Below are positions 8,238 to 17,046 of a stretch of 64,000 nt of DNA, in pieces. The DNA is from Streptomyces violaceorubidus (GTDB lineage: Bacteria > Actinomycetota > Actinomycetes > Streptomycetales > Streptomycetaceae), in NCBI RefSeq assembly GCF_000717995.1, contig NZ_JODM01000002.1:186001-250000 (forward strand), written 5' to 3'. Below the pieces are notes generated by a model. It ran no database searches. It was given only the letters and a program-made list of their open reading frames with translations, and was not told the origin of the DNA. The position numbers and the translations under genes are program-made. Within the stretch, counting starts at the first letter, position 1, and the number at the start of each line of letters is the position of its first letter.

Positions 8238-9238
8238 ATCTCACTGAGCTTCACCCTCGGGTCGAAGAGTCCGTAGAGCAGGTCGGCCAGCAGGTTTCCG
8301 GCGAGTACGGCGGCGGTGGCGAGGGTGGTCAGGGCGGCGAGCAGCGGGAAGTCGACGGCGGTGGCGGCCTCGACGGTGGCGGCGGCGATGCCCGGCCAGC
8401 TGAAGACGCTCTCCACCAGCAGCGCCCCGGTGATGAGTTCGGGGACGCGGGAGCCGATCAGGGTGAGCACGGGCAGCAGTCCCGAGCGCAGGGCGTGCTG
8501 GACGAGAACGGTGCGCTCCCGCACTCCGCGGGCCCGCGCTCCGCGCACCGGGTCCTCCGCGAGGGCGTCGGCGACGCCCTGGCGCACGTAGAGGGTGAAC
8601 CAGGGCAGTTGGGAGACGGCGAGGACTCCGGCGGGGAGCACGAGGTGGCCCGCGACCTGCCCCGGGGTGACCCGTGCGCTGGCGGTGTCGGTCAGGCCGC
8701 CGGCCGGCAGTACGTCCCACTGGAGGGCGAACAGCCACACGGCGAGGAGCGCGATCCAGAACACCGGCGCCGCCTCCAGGGTGTACGCGAGGGAGGTGAC
8801 CGCCCGGTCCAGGGTCGAGCCGGGCCGGCGGGCGGCCGACACGCCGAGGAGCGTGCCGAGGGTGACCGCGACGGCGAAGGCGACGGCGCACAACAGGGCG
8901 GACCAGACGAGCCGTTCACCGATCACCTGCGTCACCGGCTGCCGCAGCACGGTGGAGTGGCCGAGGTCGCCGGTGAGCGCGGAGGTCAGCCAGTGCCACC
9001 AGCGGACGACGAAGGACTGGTCCGCGCCGAGGTTGTCCCGCAGCCGGTCCAAGGTCTCCTGGTCGGCGCCGAGCGCGGCGGTGCCGGCGTAGCCCTTGAC
9101 CGGGTCGAAGGGTGAGGCGGCGGCGATCGCGAACACGCCGAAGGTGACGACGAGGACGACGGGGACGGCGAACAGGGCGCGCCGCCCCGCCAGCCGCGCC
9201 ATCGCCGCCCAGGGGAGCCGCCGGGCCGCTCGGATCAC
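8234..9238 (-). CDS. nikB: Nickel/peptide-type ABC permease (NikB-like)
   Basis: Inner-membrane permease of 334 residues, DppB/NikB family. It has an N-terminal hydrophobic segment (ALFAVPVVLVVTFGVFAIA), a periplasmic-type loop ending in GDLGHSTVLRQPVTQVI, four to five further membrane spans and the EAA-type loop GARARGVRERTVLVQHALRSG. GTG at 9238 overlaps the binding-protein stop by four bases (GTGA), implying translational coupling; the open frame extends further but only into the coding sequence of nikA. Second gene of the operon. Confidence 0.88.
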   Translation of the reverse strand: MIRAARRLPWAAMARLAGRRALFAVPVVLVVTFGVFAIAAASPFDPVKGYAGTAALGADQETLDRLRDNLGADQSFVVRWWHWLTSALTGDLGHSTVLRQPVTQVIGERLVWSALLCAVAFAVAVTLGTLLGVSAARRPGSTLDRAVTSLAYTLEAAPVFWIALLAVWLFALQWDVLPAGGLTDTASARVTPGQVAGHLVLPAGVLAVSQLPWFTLYVRQGVADALAEDPVRGARARGVRERTVLVQHALRSGLLPVLTLIGSRVPELITGALLVESVFSWPGIAAATVEAATAVDFPLLAALTTLATAAVLAGNLLADLLYGLFDPRVKLSEM

Positions 9239-10863
9239 TTCTTCGGCCGCCAGTCCTCGATGTTCCACCAGGGTCCGCTGGCGAAGCCGTGCTCGTGCGG
9301 CTCCAGTTGGGTGGTCAGCCCCTCCCAGCGGTCGGCGAGGACGTAGAGGTGGTCGATGTGGGTGAGGAAGGTGTAGCCGGGGTCGTCGACGAGGGCCTGC
9401 TGGATCCTGTCGTAGGCCGCCCCGCGCCGGTGCGGGTCTTGGTCGCGGCGCCCGGCGTCGAGTGCCTCGTCGACGGCCGGGTTGGCGTAGTGGGCCATGT
9501 TGTTGAAGCCGTCGCCGGCGAGGGAGGAGTGCAGCAGGGTGTAGAGGCCGAAGTCGGGGTCGCCGACGCTGCCGAAGCCCGCGAGGACCGCGTCGGACTT
9601 CATCCGCGGCTCGATGACCTCCCAGGTGGCGCCCTCGACCTTGACCTCGATGCCGGTCTTCTTGGCGTCGGAGGCGTAGGCGAGGGCGTGGTCCTGGCGG
9701 ACCTTGTCGCCGGAGGGGTAGTACAGGGTGAAGGAGGCGCGCTGTCCGTCCTTGGCCCGGACGCCGCCGGAGCCGGGCTTCCAGCCGGCCTCGTCCAGGA
9801 TGCGCTCGGCCGCGGCGAGGTCGTGGGGGCGCTCGATGCCGCCCTCGTACCAGGGGTCGTCGACGGGCAGCGGCCCGTAGGCGGGACGGCCCGCGCCGTC
9901 GAGGATCCTGTCGACCATGGCCTGCCGGTCCACGGCGGCGTCCAGGGCCCTGCGGATCGCGCGGTCGCCGGTGACCTTGCCGGAGGTGGGCAGGGTGACG
10001 GCCCGGAAGTCGTAGGACCTGGCCCGGTACGTGCGTCTGCCGGCGTCCTTCTGGAAGGTGGCGGCGAGGTTGGGCGGCAGGACGGCGCCGTCGAGGTCGC
10101 CGGAGCGCAGCCGCGTGGCGCGTACGTTGTCGTCGGCGATGACGGCCATGGTGAACGACTTCACCGCGGGCCGCGCGCCCCAGTAGTGCGGGTTGGCCTT
10201 GAAGCCGAGCTTCTCGCCCTTGCTCCAGTCGGTGAGCACGTACGGTCCGGTGCCGACCGGCTGGGTGTTGAAGTCGCCGGTGTTGGGGTCCTGTCCGCCC
10301 GCGACGTGCTCGGGGACGATGGGCAGAACGGTGCGGGCGGCGAAGGGCGCGTAGGGGTACCCGAGGGTGAAGACGACGGTGTCGTCCCCGCTCGCACGGA
10401 CGCTCTTGACGGCGTCGAGTTCGCTGCGGGCGGTGTTGTTGGTCTTCTCGTCGAGGATGGTGCGGTACGTGAAGACCACGTCCTCGGCCGTCAGCGGTTC
10501 ACCGTCGCTGAACCTCACCCCCTCGCGCAGGGTGTACGTGTAGGTCCGGCCGCCGTCGGTGACCTTCGGCAGCGCGGTGGCGAGCGCCGGCTTCAGTTTG
10601 AGGTCGGTGTCACGGCCGAGCAGCCCGTCGAAGATCTTGGAGTTGCCGTCCTTGCCGTAGCCGAGCAGCGGGCTGAGGGTGTCCGGCTCCGAGGCGACCC
10701 CGATCACGACGGACCCGGCCGCCTCGGCGGCGCCGTCCTTTCCCCCGTCCGAGGGCGCGGAACAGGCGGTGGCACCGGCGGCGAACGCCACCGCGGCGGC
10801 GGCACTCCGTATCGGAAGCCTCCGATCGGTCCGACGGGTCCAACGGGTCCGACGGGCTGTCAT
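9235..10863 (-). CDS. nikA: Nickel/peptide-type solute-binding lipoprotein (NikA-like)
   Basis: Family 5 extracytoplasmic binding protein of 542 residues, first gene of the importer operon. The N-terminus has Arg-rich residues, an Ala-rich hydrophobic stretch and a lipobox-like ATAC with Cys34. Family hallmarks include IGVASEPDTLSPLLGY, LREGVRFSDGEPLTAEDVVFTY and PVGTGPYVLTDW. ATG at 10863 follows GGGGGAG. Binding-protein sequence alone does not separate nickel from peptide ligands; the upstream Nur-box is the reason to favour nickel, probably as a chelate. Confidence 0.87.
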   Translation of the reverse strand: MTARRTRWTRRTDRRLPIRSAAAAVAFAAGATACSAPSDGGKDGAAEAAGSVVIGVASEPDTLSPLLGYGKDGNSKIFDGLLGRDTDLKLKPALATALPKVTDGGRTYTYTLREGVRFSDGEPLTAEDVVFTYRTILDEKTNNTARSELDAVKSVRASGDDTVVFTLGYPYAPFAARTVLPIVPEHVAGGQDPNTGDFNTQPVGTGPYVLTDWSKGEKLGFKANPHYWGARPAVKSFTMAVIADDNVRATRLRSGDLDGAVLPPNLAATFQKDAGRRTYRARSYDFRAVTLPTSGKVTGDRAIRRALDAAVDRQAMVDRILDGAGRPAYGPLPVDDPWYEGGIERPHDLAAAERILDEAGWKPGSGGVRAKDGQRASFTLYYPSGDKVRQDHALAYASDAKKTGIEVKVEGATWEVIEPRMKSDAVLAGFGSVGDPDFGLYTLLHSSLAGDGFNNMAHYANPAVDEALDAGRRDQDPHRRGAAYDRIQQALVDDPGYTFLTHIDHLYVLADRWEGLTTQLEPHEHGFASGPWWNIEDWRPKK

Positions 10864-10896
10864 GTCTCCCCCACGCTTGTTGTCGATGCGAGGCTA

Positions 10897-10913
10897 TTGC
10901 ACATTACTTGCAA
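10897..10913. promoter_or_regulatory. Nur-box (nickel-responsive Fur-family site) before nikA
   Basis: TTGCAC-ATTAC-TTGCAA, read on the plus strand, fits the published Streptomyces Nur consensus tTGCaa-N5-ttGCAA with one mismatch. It lies 34 bases upstream of the nikA ATG and next to a TTGACG -35-like element (10924-10919, minus strand), so bound Nur would block the nik promoter. In S. coelicolor Nur represses nikABCDE when nickel is sufficient. Confidence 0.8.
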
Positions 10914-11116
10914 TAAAGCGTCAAGCCAGGTGGGGCGGGGCGGGTGGTGGTGGGGGCGGTTGGTGGTGGGGGCGGGTCGTCGTGGGTTTCGCGCCGATCA
11001 GCTGCGTGAGCGGCATTGCGGGCGTGGGGCTGGTCGCCTTCGGCGTGCACGCCGTCGTGACGTTCGAGCCGTATCGCACCCGTCCGAGACGGTCGACTGC
11101 CGACTACCAACTGCCG

Positions 11117-11179
11117 GATACGGCATACGGGATACGGGATGCCGGAAGCCGGAAGCCAGAAGCCGGAAGCCGCAAGCCG
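11117..11179. repeat. 7-bp tandem repeat, nine units, in the 10925-11248 gap
   Basis: Nine consecutive heptamers run from GATACGG/CATACGG forms into GAAGCCG/GAAGCCA/CAAGCCG forms, a slipped-strand style array that changes consensus half way along. The rest of the 324-base gap after the nik promoter holds a short G-rich GGTGGGGGCGG repeat near 10940-10975. I see no gene there. Confidence 0.85.
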
Positions 11180-11248
11180 CTCAACGGGTCGCCGGTCGTC
11201 GGGGCGGTCGGGGTACGGGCAGCTGGGTGTGCCGGGGGGCGGCCGCGC

Positions 11249-11758
11249 TCAGCCCACCCGCGCCGCGAAGGCCTCGTACACCCGGGCGTCGAGGAGGACG
11301 AAGCGGACCTCGGTGACCGAGGTCCGCGTGGCCCGTACCGTCTCGACGGCGATGCGGGCCGCGTCGTCCGGCGGCCAGCGGTAGACACCGGTGGAGATGG
11401 CGGGGAAGGCCACCGTGCGGGCGCCCAACTCGTCGGCGACGCGCAGGGATTCGCGATGGCAGGAGGCGAGGAGGCCGGAGCGGTCCTCGGTGGTGCTGTG
11501 CACGGGGCCGACCGTGTGGATCACCCAGCGCGCGTCCAGGTCGCCCGCGGTGGTGGCGACCGCACGGCCGGTGGGCAGGCCCTTGCCGAAGTGGCCCGCG
11601 CGCAGCCTGCGGCACTCCGCCAGGATCGTGGGGCCGCCGCGCCGGTGGATGGCGCCGTCGACGCCGCCTCCGCCGAGGAGGGAGGAGTTGGCGGCGTTGA
11701 CGATCGCGTCGACGCTCTCCCGGGTGATGTCGCCCTGGACGAGGGTGATGTCGGTCAT
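11249..11758 (-). CDS. Macro-domain protein, probable O-acetyl-ADP-ribose deacetylase
   Basis: Compact macro domain of 169 residues, the YmdB/MacroD class that hydrolyses O-acetyl-ADP-ribose or removes mono-ADP-ribose. The ADP-ribose pocket is clear: GDIT near residue 10, [19 protein letters not shown] with the conserved Asn and catalytic Gly-rich loop, VIHTVGPV, and [15 protein letters not shown] at 11758 overlaps the upstream oxidoreductase stop by four bases; the long open frame to 13393 is read-through of that gene in another frame. No ADP-ribosyltransferase is seen nearby, so the role is general or unknown. Confidence 0.93.
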   Translation of the reverse strand: MTDITLVQGDITRESVDAIVNAANSSLLGGGGVDGAIHRRGGPTILAECRRLRAGHFGKGLPTGRAVATTAGDLDARWVIHTVGPVHSTTEDRSGLLASCHRESLRVADELGARTVAFPAISTGVYRWPPDDAARIAVETVRATRTSVTEVRFVLLDARVYEAFAARVG

Positions 11759-13164
11759 CTCTGCCGCAGCCTCCGCCAGACGGCCTTCGCCGCGTTGTGG
11801 CCCGACATGCCGTGGACGCCGGGGCCGGGCGGGGTGGCCGAGGAGCAGATGAACACGGCCGGGTGCGGGGTCGAGTAGGGGAACAGGGAGATCTTGGGCC
11901 GCAGCAGCAGTTGCAGGCCGGAGACCGCTCCGGAGGAGATGTCGCCGCCGACGTAGTTGGCGTTGCGGACGGCGAGCTCGGGCGGGCCGGCGGTGGCACG
12001 GGCGAGTACGCGGTCGCGGAAGCCGGGGGCGAAGCGCTCCAGTTGGCGTTCTATGGCATCGGTGAGGTCCCCGGTCCAGCCGTTGGGGACGTGGCCGTAC
12101 GCCCAGAAGACGTGCTTGCCGGCCGGGGCCCGGCCGGGGTCGACGACGCTGGGCTGCACGGTGATGAGGAACGGCCGCTCGGGCGCGCGGTCCGTGCCGT
12201 AGGCGGCGTCCAGGGCGGCGCCGATCTCCCCGCTGTCGGCCCCGATCTGCACGGTGCCCGCGCGACGGGGTGCCTCGGCCGTCCACGGGACGGGGCCGTC
12301 CAGCGCGTAGTCGACCTTGAAGACGCCGGGGCCGTACCGGTAGTTCGCGTAGTGGTTGCCCAGTCCGGCGATGCGGGCCAGGGCCGTGGGCGAGGTGTCG
12401 AAGACGTACGCCCGCGCGGGTGGCAGGTCGTCGAGGCGCTTGACCTCGTAGTCGGTGTGGACCGTACCGCCGAGGTCCTTCAGGTAAGCGGTCAGGGCGT
12501 CGGAGATGGACTGGGAGCCGCCGCGGGCCACGGGCCAGCCGCGGGCGTGGGCGGCCAGCGCGAAGACCAGGCCTATGGCGCCGGTCGCGAAGCCGCCGAG
12601 GGGGGCCATGACGTGCGCGACGAGCCCGGCGAAGAGGGTCTTGGCACGGTCGTCGCTGAAGCGGCGCATCAGCCACGTCGAGGGGGGCAGGCCGACCAGT
12701 CCGAAGCGGGCCAGGGTGACCGGGTCGCGGGGCAGCCCGGTGAGCGGCAGGGACATGAAGTCCCGGACCAGGGTGTCCCACCGGGGCAGGAACCGCTCGA
12801 CCAGCCTGCGGTACGGGCCGGCGTCGCGCGCTCCGAAGGACGCGGCCGTCTCGCCGACCGAGCGGGACAGCACGGCGGCCGAGCCGTCGAGGAAAGGGTG
12901 GGCCATGGGCAGCCCGGGATGCAGCCACTCGAGGCCGTACCGCTCCAGGGGGAGGTGGCGGAAGGCCGGGGAGTTGATGCCCAGCGGGTGCGCGGCCGAG
13001 CACGGGTCGTGCCGGAAACCCGGCAGGGTCAGCTCCTCCGTGCGCGCGCCGCCGCCCACGGTGCCCTGCGCCTCGAACACCGCGACCGAGAATCCGCGGC
13101 GGGCCAGCTCCACGGCCGCGGTCAGTCCGTTCGGCCCCGCACCCACTACGACCGCATCGAGCAT
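11755..13164 (-). CDS. Phytoene-desaturase-like FAD-dependent oxidoreductase
   Basis: About 469 residues. The N-terminus begins directly with a Rossmann FAD motif, [20 protein letters not shown], followed by the second FAD segment [15 protein letters not shown]. The C-terminus has the family's FAD-contact motif [17 protein letters not shown]. The start chosen is ATG 13164, preceded by GAAGGTG; an upstream in-frame start at 13203 adds 13 residues that do not look folded. The family (Pyr_redox/CrtI-like, also PYROXD2) covers carotenoid desaturases and uncharacterised oxidases. No carotenoid genes adjoin it, so the substrate is unknown. It is coupled by a 4-base overlap to the macro-domain gene. 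Confidence 0.88.
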   Translation of the reverse strand: MLDAVVVGAGPNGLTAAVELARRGFSVAVFEAQGTVGGGARTEELTLPGFRHDPCSAAHPLGINSPAFRHLPLERYGLEWLHPGLPMAHPFLDGSAAVLSRSVGETAASFGARDAGPYRRLVERFLPRWDTLVRDFMSLPLTGLPRDPVTLARFGLVGLPPSTWLMRRFSDDRAKTLFAGLVAHVMAPLGGFATGAIGLVFALAAHARGWPVARGGSQSISDALTAYLKDLGGTVHTDYEVKRLDDLPPARAYVFDTSPTALARIAGLGNHYANYRYGPGVFKVDYALDGPVPWTAEAPRRAGTVQIGADSGEIGAALDAAYGTDRAPERPFLITVQPSVVDPGRAPAGKHVFWAYGHVPNGWTGDLTDAIERQLERFAPGFRDRVLARATAGPPELAVRNANYVGGDISSGAVSGLQLLLRPKISLFPYSTPHPAVFICSSATPPGPGVHGMSGHNAAKAVWRRLRQR

Positions 13165-13239
13165 CGACGGCACCTTCGGACCCCTTCGTCTGCCGATGGC
13201 CACTGGGGATCAGGATATGCCCGGGGTCCGACAGCGCGC

Positions 13240-13384
13240 GGTCGCGGGTGGGCGCCGTCGGGCGCGGTCGCGGGTGGGCGGGGTCGCGGGTGGGCGCGGT
13301 CGCGGGTGGGCGGGGTCGCGGGTGGGCGCGGTCGCGGGTGGGCGCCGTCGGGCGCGGTCGCGGGTGGGCGGGGCCGCGGGTCAG
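13240..13384. repeat. 16-bp G-rich minisatellite, about eight units
   Basis: The unit GGTCGCGGGTGGGCG plus C or G starts at 13240, 13266, 13282, 13298, 13314, 13330, 13356 and (degenerate) 13372. Two 11-base CCGTCGGGCGC interruptions, at 13255 and 13345, split the array symmetrically. The G-runs could form quadruplexes on the plus strand. Non-coding on my reading, although it is open in several frames. Confidence 0.9.
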
Positions 13385-13588
13385 CGAGGGCATCGCCTAC
13401 TACTGCGGCTTCGCCCACTCGGCCGTCGGTCTGCTCACCGATGCCGAGGAGCGCCCCCGCGCGTCGACGCCACGGGCACTCTGCTGGTCGGCGACGCGGT
13501 CGCGGGCGCCGAGCGGGAGGCGCGGTACGCCGACTTCGACCGGCGGGCGCGGGAGTTCGTGGGAAGTTCCTCACCGCGGAGGGCGTGA
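13385..13588 (+). pseudogene. Possible decayed coding fragment
   Basis: After the repeat array the plus strand carries protein-like stretches that switch frame: GIAYYCGFAHSAVGLLTDAEER, then, in another frame from about 13470, TGTLLVGDAVAGAEREARYA and DFDRRAREFVG to a stop. Codon bias resembles coding DNA but no frame is continuous and I cannot name the parent family. Confidence 0.35.
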
Positions 13589-13608
13589 CCGCCGGACGGC
13601 GCCGGGGA

Positions 13609-14454
13609 TCAGGCCCCGTCCGCCAGCAGGGCCACCACCCGGCGGGCCGTGGCCGCGTCCCGGGCGGCGGTGAACGGCAGTTCGTTGCCCCCGGTGATGC
13701 GGAAGGGCTCGCCCGCGCGGGTCAGGTGGGTGCCGCCCGCCTCCTCCACCAGGAGGAGCCCGGCCGCGTGGTCCCACGCCGCCTCCCAGGAGAAGGCGGT
13801 GGCGTCGGACTCGCCGCGGGCGACGGCCAGGTACTCCAGGCCGGCCGAGCCGCAGGGGCGGGGGGCCACGCCCGGCGTGCGCAGGGCGAGCAGGTCGCGC
13901 TTCTGCTCGTCCGTGGTGTAGTCCGGGTGGGACGTGGCCACCCGCAGCTCGCGGCCCGGCTCGGGCGGCCCGGCGTACAGCCGCTCGCCGTCCTGGAAGG
14001 CGCCCCGGCCGCGTACGGCCGTGGCGAGCCGGTCGTCGGCGGGGGCGTAGGTCCAGGAGGCGTGCACGACGCCGTGCCGGGCGAGTGCGACCAGCGTGCA
14101 GAAGCCTTCCTCGCCGCGCACGAACTGCCGGGTCCCGTCGACCGGGTCGATGATCCACACCGGTGCCTCGCCGCGTATCGCCCCGTACGACGCGGGGTTG
14201 GCGTGCACCGCCTCCTCGCCGACCACCACCGAGCCCGGCAGCAGGCCGGCCAGGATCTCGGTGAGGTACAGCTCGGCATTCCGGTCGGCGTCCGTCACCA
14301 GGTCGTGCGGGCCGGACTTCTGGTCGACCTCGTGTGCGGCGAGCCGGCGCCAGCGCGGCATGATCTCCTGCGCGGCCGCCTTGCGGACGGCCTCCTCCAC
14401 GTCGCCGATGTGCCGGGCGAGAAACTCGTCGATGGTTTCGTTGTTCTCGATCAT
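13609..14454 (-). CDS. Inositol-monophosphatase-family phosphatase
   Basis: 281 residues, Mg-dependent sugar/inositol phosphatase fold. Metal-site motifs are complete: the Asp-rich LVTDADRNAE, GEEA (about residue 79), WIIDPVDGTRQF (the DPxDGT signature) and WDHAAGLLLVEEAGG near the C-terminus. Members act on inositol phosphate, histidinol phosphate, fructose-1,6-bisphosphate or 3'-phosphoadenosine phosphate, and sequence alone does not decide. ATG at 14454. It is followed at its 3' side by a decayed region and a minisatellite and has no obvious operon partner. Confidence 0.9.
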   Translation of the reverse strand: MIENNETIDEFLARHIGDVEEAVRKAAAQEIMPRWRRLAAHEVDQKSGPHDLVTDADRNAELYLTEILAGLLPGSVVVGEEAVHANPASYGAIRGEAPVWIIDPVDGTRQFVRGEEGFCTLVALARHGVVHASWTYAPADDRLATAVRGRGAFQDGERLYAGPPEPGRELRVATSHPDYTTDEQKRDLLALRTPGVAPRPCGSAGLEYLAVARGESDATAFSWEAAWDHAAGLLLVEEAGGTHLTRAGEPFRITGGNELPFTAARDAATARRVVALLADGA

Positions 14455-14550
14455 GGCTCCATGAGAGCACGCGCCACTGACAATCCCTACCCGGGTGGTG
14501 TACTCCGGGTGGAATCACGACGAACACCCGGTGCGGGCATCGGTGGGCGT

Positions 14551-14639
14551 CAGCGGCCACCGCGTACCAGCGGCCCACCGTGTCTCAGCGGACCAGCGCG
14601 TATCACTGGCCCACCGTGTCTCAGCGGCCCACCGCGTAC
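14551..14639. repeat. 18-bp minisatellite abutting a gene end
   Basis: Five units of a CAGCGGCCCACCG(C/T)GTA/CT type (first unit 17 bp) start at 14551, 14568, 14586, 14604 and 14622. The last unit contains the stop codon and final codons of the gamma-glutamyltransferase-family gene, so the array probably grew out of the coding end. Confidence 0.85.
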
Positions 14640-16480
14640 CCCTGCATGCCGCGCGGGTTCGCCGCCGCCGACAGCACGCCCGTCTCCGGGTCCCGGGCGA
14701 CGGCGCACAGCCGGCCCTCCGACCACGCCTCGCCGACCGTCACGTCGTGCCCCCGCCGCCGCAGCTCCTCCACGACCTCCGCCGGCATCCGGGACTCCAC
14801 GGTGACGGAGCCCGCCCGCATGCCGCGCGGGAAGAAGGACCCGGGGAAGCTGTCGTTGTGCCAGTTCGGGGCGTCGACGGCGCCCTGGAGGTCGAGCCCG
14901 CCGCGCACCCGTGCCCGGAGCGCGACCGCCAGGAAGAAGTGCGTCTGCCACTGGTCCTGCTGGTCGCCGCCGGGGGTGCCGAAGGCCATGACCGGCACCC
15001 CGTCGCGCAGGGCGATGGTCGGCGTGAGCGTGGTGCGCGGGCGGCGGCCCGGCGTGAGCGAGTTGGGCAGGCCCTCCTGGAGCCAGGTCATCTGGAGCCG
15101 GGTGCCGAGCGGGAAGCCGAGTTCGGGCACGACGGGGTTGGACTGGAGCCAGCCGCCGCTGGGCGTGGCCGAGACCATGTTGCCCCAGCGGTCCACGATG
15201 TCGAGGTGGCAGGTGTCGCCGCGGGTCCCGCCGTCGGCGGCGACGTCCGGCTCCCCCGGCACCGGGGACACCGGGCTCTTGGCGACCGTCGGCTCGCCGA
15301 CCCCGAGGGCGTCGAGGCCCTCCCCCTCCACGGCCGCGACGAGCGCGAGCGCGCTGAGCCGCGGGGTGCGCCCGCCCGGAGCGCCGGGCCGCAGTTCGAA
15401 GGACGCCTTGTCGCCGACCAGTCGCCGCCGGGCCGCGTTGTACCCGGGCGACAGCAGGTCGTCGAGCGGCACCCGGTCCGCGCCGTCCGCGTCGCCGTAC
15501 CAGGCCTCCCGGTCGGCCATGGCCAGCTTGCAGCCCTCGACCAGCAGATGGACGTAGTCGGCGGAGGCGTAGGCGGGCAGCTCGGGCGGGAGCAGCGCCA
15601 ACTGCTGGAGCAACACGGGGCCTTGACTCCAGGGGCCGGCCTTGCACAGGGTCCAGCCGTTCCAGTCGTAGGTCGCCGGGGCCTCGTAGTGGGCGGACCA
15701 GCCGGCGAGGTCGGCGGCGGCCAGGGTGCCGGTGTGGCGTTCGCCGCTGGTGTCCAGGGTGGACCACCCGGCCTGCCGTACGAGGGCCTCGGCGATGAAG
15801 CCGGAGCGCCAGATCTCGCGTGCCGCGTCGATCTCCACCTCCCGGCTCCGCGGCGGGCCCGCCTGCCGGCCCGCCGCGCCGGACGCCTCGGCCAGCAGCC
15901 GCTTCCAGGTGGCGGCGAGGGCCGGGTTGCGCAGCAGCTCGCCGGGGCGGGGCGGGCGGCCGTCCGGCAGGTAGACCTCGGCGGAGGAGGTCCACTCCGT
16001 CTCGAACAGCTCCCGGACGGTCTCGACGGTCTCCGTGACGCGCTCCACGGGGGCGTGCCCGTGCTCGGCGTAGCCGATGGCGTACTTCAGCACGTCGGCC
16101 AGTGACCTGGTGCCGTGGTCGCGCAGCAGGAGCAGCCAGGCGTCGAAGGCTCCGGGCACGGCAGCGGCGAGCGGCCCGGTGCCGGGCACCAGGTCGAGTC
16201 CGAGCCCTTTGTAGTGCGCGACCGTGGCCCCGGCCGGGGCCACGCCCTGCCCGCACAGCACCCGCACCTCGCCGCCCGCCGGCGCGAGCAGGATCGGCAC
16301 CTCTCCGGCGGGTCCGTTGAGGTGCGGTTCGACGACGTGCAGCACGAAGGCACCGGCCACGGCGGCGTCGTAGGCGTTGCCCCCGCCCTCCAACACCGCC
16401 ATGGCCGACTGCGAGGCCAGCCAGTGGGTGGAGGACACCATGCCGAAGGTGCCCTGGAGGGTGGGGCGGGTGGTGAACAT
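14621..16480 (-). CDS. Gamma-glutamyltransferase-family protein (Ntn hydrolase), cytoplasmic
   Basis: 619 residues, GGT family: an autoprocessing N-terminal-nucleophile hydrolase that cleaves gamma-glutamyl bonds. The large-subunit start has the expected GGNAYDAAVAGAF. The likely processing/nucleophile Thr is about residue 423 in GDTCHLDIVDRWGNMVSAT. The substrate-loop region GGDQQDQW replaces the usual PGG(S/A)xI. No signal peptide is visible, unlike the second GGT gene at 38839. ATG 16480 follows GAGGTGAGAG. Its first ~20 codons and upstream region are repeated at 17000-17068 around an integrase remnant. The exact substrate is unknown; some relatives are cephalosporin/glutaryl acylases or oxamate amidohydrolases. 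Confidence 0.88.
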   Translation of the reverse strand: MFTTRPTLQGTFGMVSSTHWLASQSAMAVLEGGGNAYDAAVAGAFVLHVVEPHLNGPAGEVPILLAPAGGEVRVLCGQGVAPAGATVAHYKGLGLDLVPGTGPLAAAVPGAFDAWLLLLRDHGTRSLADVLKYAIGYAEHGHAPVERVTETVETVRELFETEWTSSAEVYLPDGRPPRPGELLRNPALAATWKRLLAEASGAAGRQAGPPRSREVEIDAAREIWRSGFIAEALVRQAGWSTLDTSGERHTGTLAAADLAGWSAHYEAPATYDWNGWTLCKAGPWSQGPVLLQQLALLPPELPAYASADYVHLLVEGCKLAMADREAWYGDADGADRVPLDDLLSPGYNAARRRLVGDKASFELRPGAPGGRTPRLSALALVAAVEGEGLDALGVGEPTVAKSPVSPVPGEPDVAADGGTRGDTCHLDIVDRWGNMVSATPSGGWLQSNPVVPELGFPLGTRLQMTWLQEGLPNSLTPGRRPRTTLTPTIALRDGVPVMAFGTPGGDQQDQWQTHFFLAVALRARVRGGLDLQGAVDAPNWHNDSFPGSFFPRGMRAGSVTVESRMPAEVVEELRRRGHDVTVGEAWSEGRLCAVARDPETGVLSAAANPRGMQGYAVGR

Positions 16481-17046
16481 ACGGGCTCTCACCTCGCTGT
16501 TTACGCGCGTCGGACGGTCGCATCTCCACTCAGGATCGGGCCTGGGGAGAATCTGGGGAGTTTGGGCCGGACCTCTCCTCCGCCCGCTCCCCCAGCAGGC
16601 TATCGATCGCCCTGCGCCCCTCCTTCCCCGCCTCCGGCATGAAGTGCGCGTAGTGATCGAGCGTGATGGTCGGCGATGAATGCCCCCACCACTTGGCGAG
16701 GGTGACGACCGGCTCTCCTGCCTCCAGCACGAGGGATGCGTACGTGTGCCTCGACACATGGAACCCGTCCTTCGGCGCCGCTTGCCACTGCCAAGGTTTC
16801 GCCCCCTTGACACGCGGAGGGATGACACCTGCCCTGGCCAGGGCAGGCTTCCAGATCTCGGTGTTCCACGTGTTGGCTGCGATCGCGTTCCCGTACTTCG
16901 TAGTCAGTACGAGGCCGAACTTCTTCCGCACCCTGTCCGATTCAGGACCGCCCCAGGGAAGCTCGACCTTGTCAGCTGATGCGGCGGCATCAACGCAGGT
17001 CAGTCCCATTCCGTGGACAACTCCATGCCGAAGGTGCCCTGGAGGG
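16438..17046. mobile_element. Scar of an integrated element flanked by 24-bp direct repeats
   Basis: The 24-mer CCATGCCGAAGGTGCCCTGG plus AGGG occurs at 16438-16461 and again at 17023-17046 as a direct repeat. It corresponds to codons near the start of the GGT-family gene. Between the copies is only a C-terminal integrase fragment. Rightward of each copy the sequences stay related (ribosome site and promoter region). This fits att sites: an element inserted in the 5' end of the gene and brought a replacement start, and most of it was later deleted. Confidence 0.7.
16530..16999 (-). pseudogene. Tyrosine recombinase (integrase), C-terminal fragment
   Basis: About 155 residues match the catalytic end of phage/ICE integrases: a VELPWGG strand, then HVSRHTYASLVLEAGEP (the H-x-x-R box), KWWGHSSPTITLDHYAHF with the third catalytic His and the nucleophile Tyr, and a short tail. 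The SAM-like core-binding domain and the first catalytic Arg are missing. The open frame continues to 17162, but upstream of about 17000 it only reads the duplicated GGT start in another frame. Lack of a start and of half the protein makes it a remnant. Confidence 0.85.

Noticed and set aside
5818..8247. An 809-codon plus-strand open frame across the nik genes
   Set aside because: Ser/Arg/Ala-rich translation with no folded-protein pattern; antisense of four well-supported ABC transporter genes.
11797..14805. A 1002-codon plus-strand open frame spanning the FAD-enzyme and repeat regions
   Set aside because: Translates antisense coding DNA and the minisatellite; composition is low-complexity and it spans several real genes.
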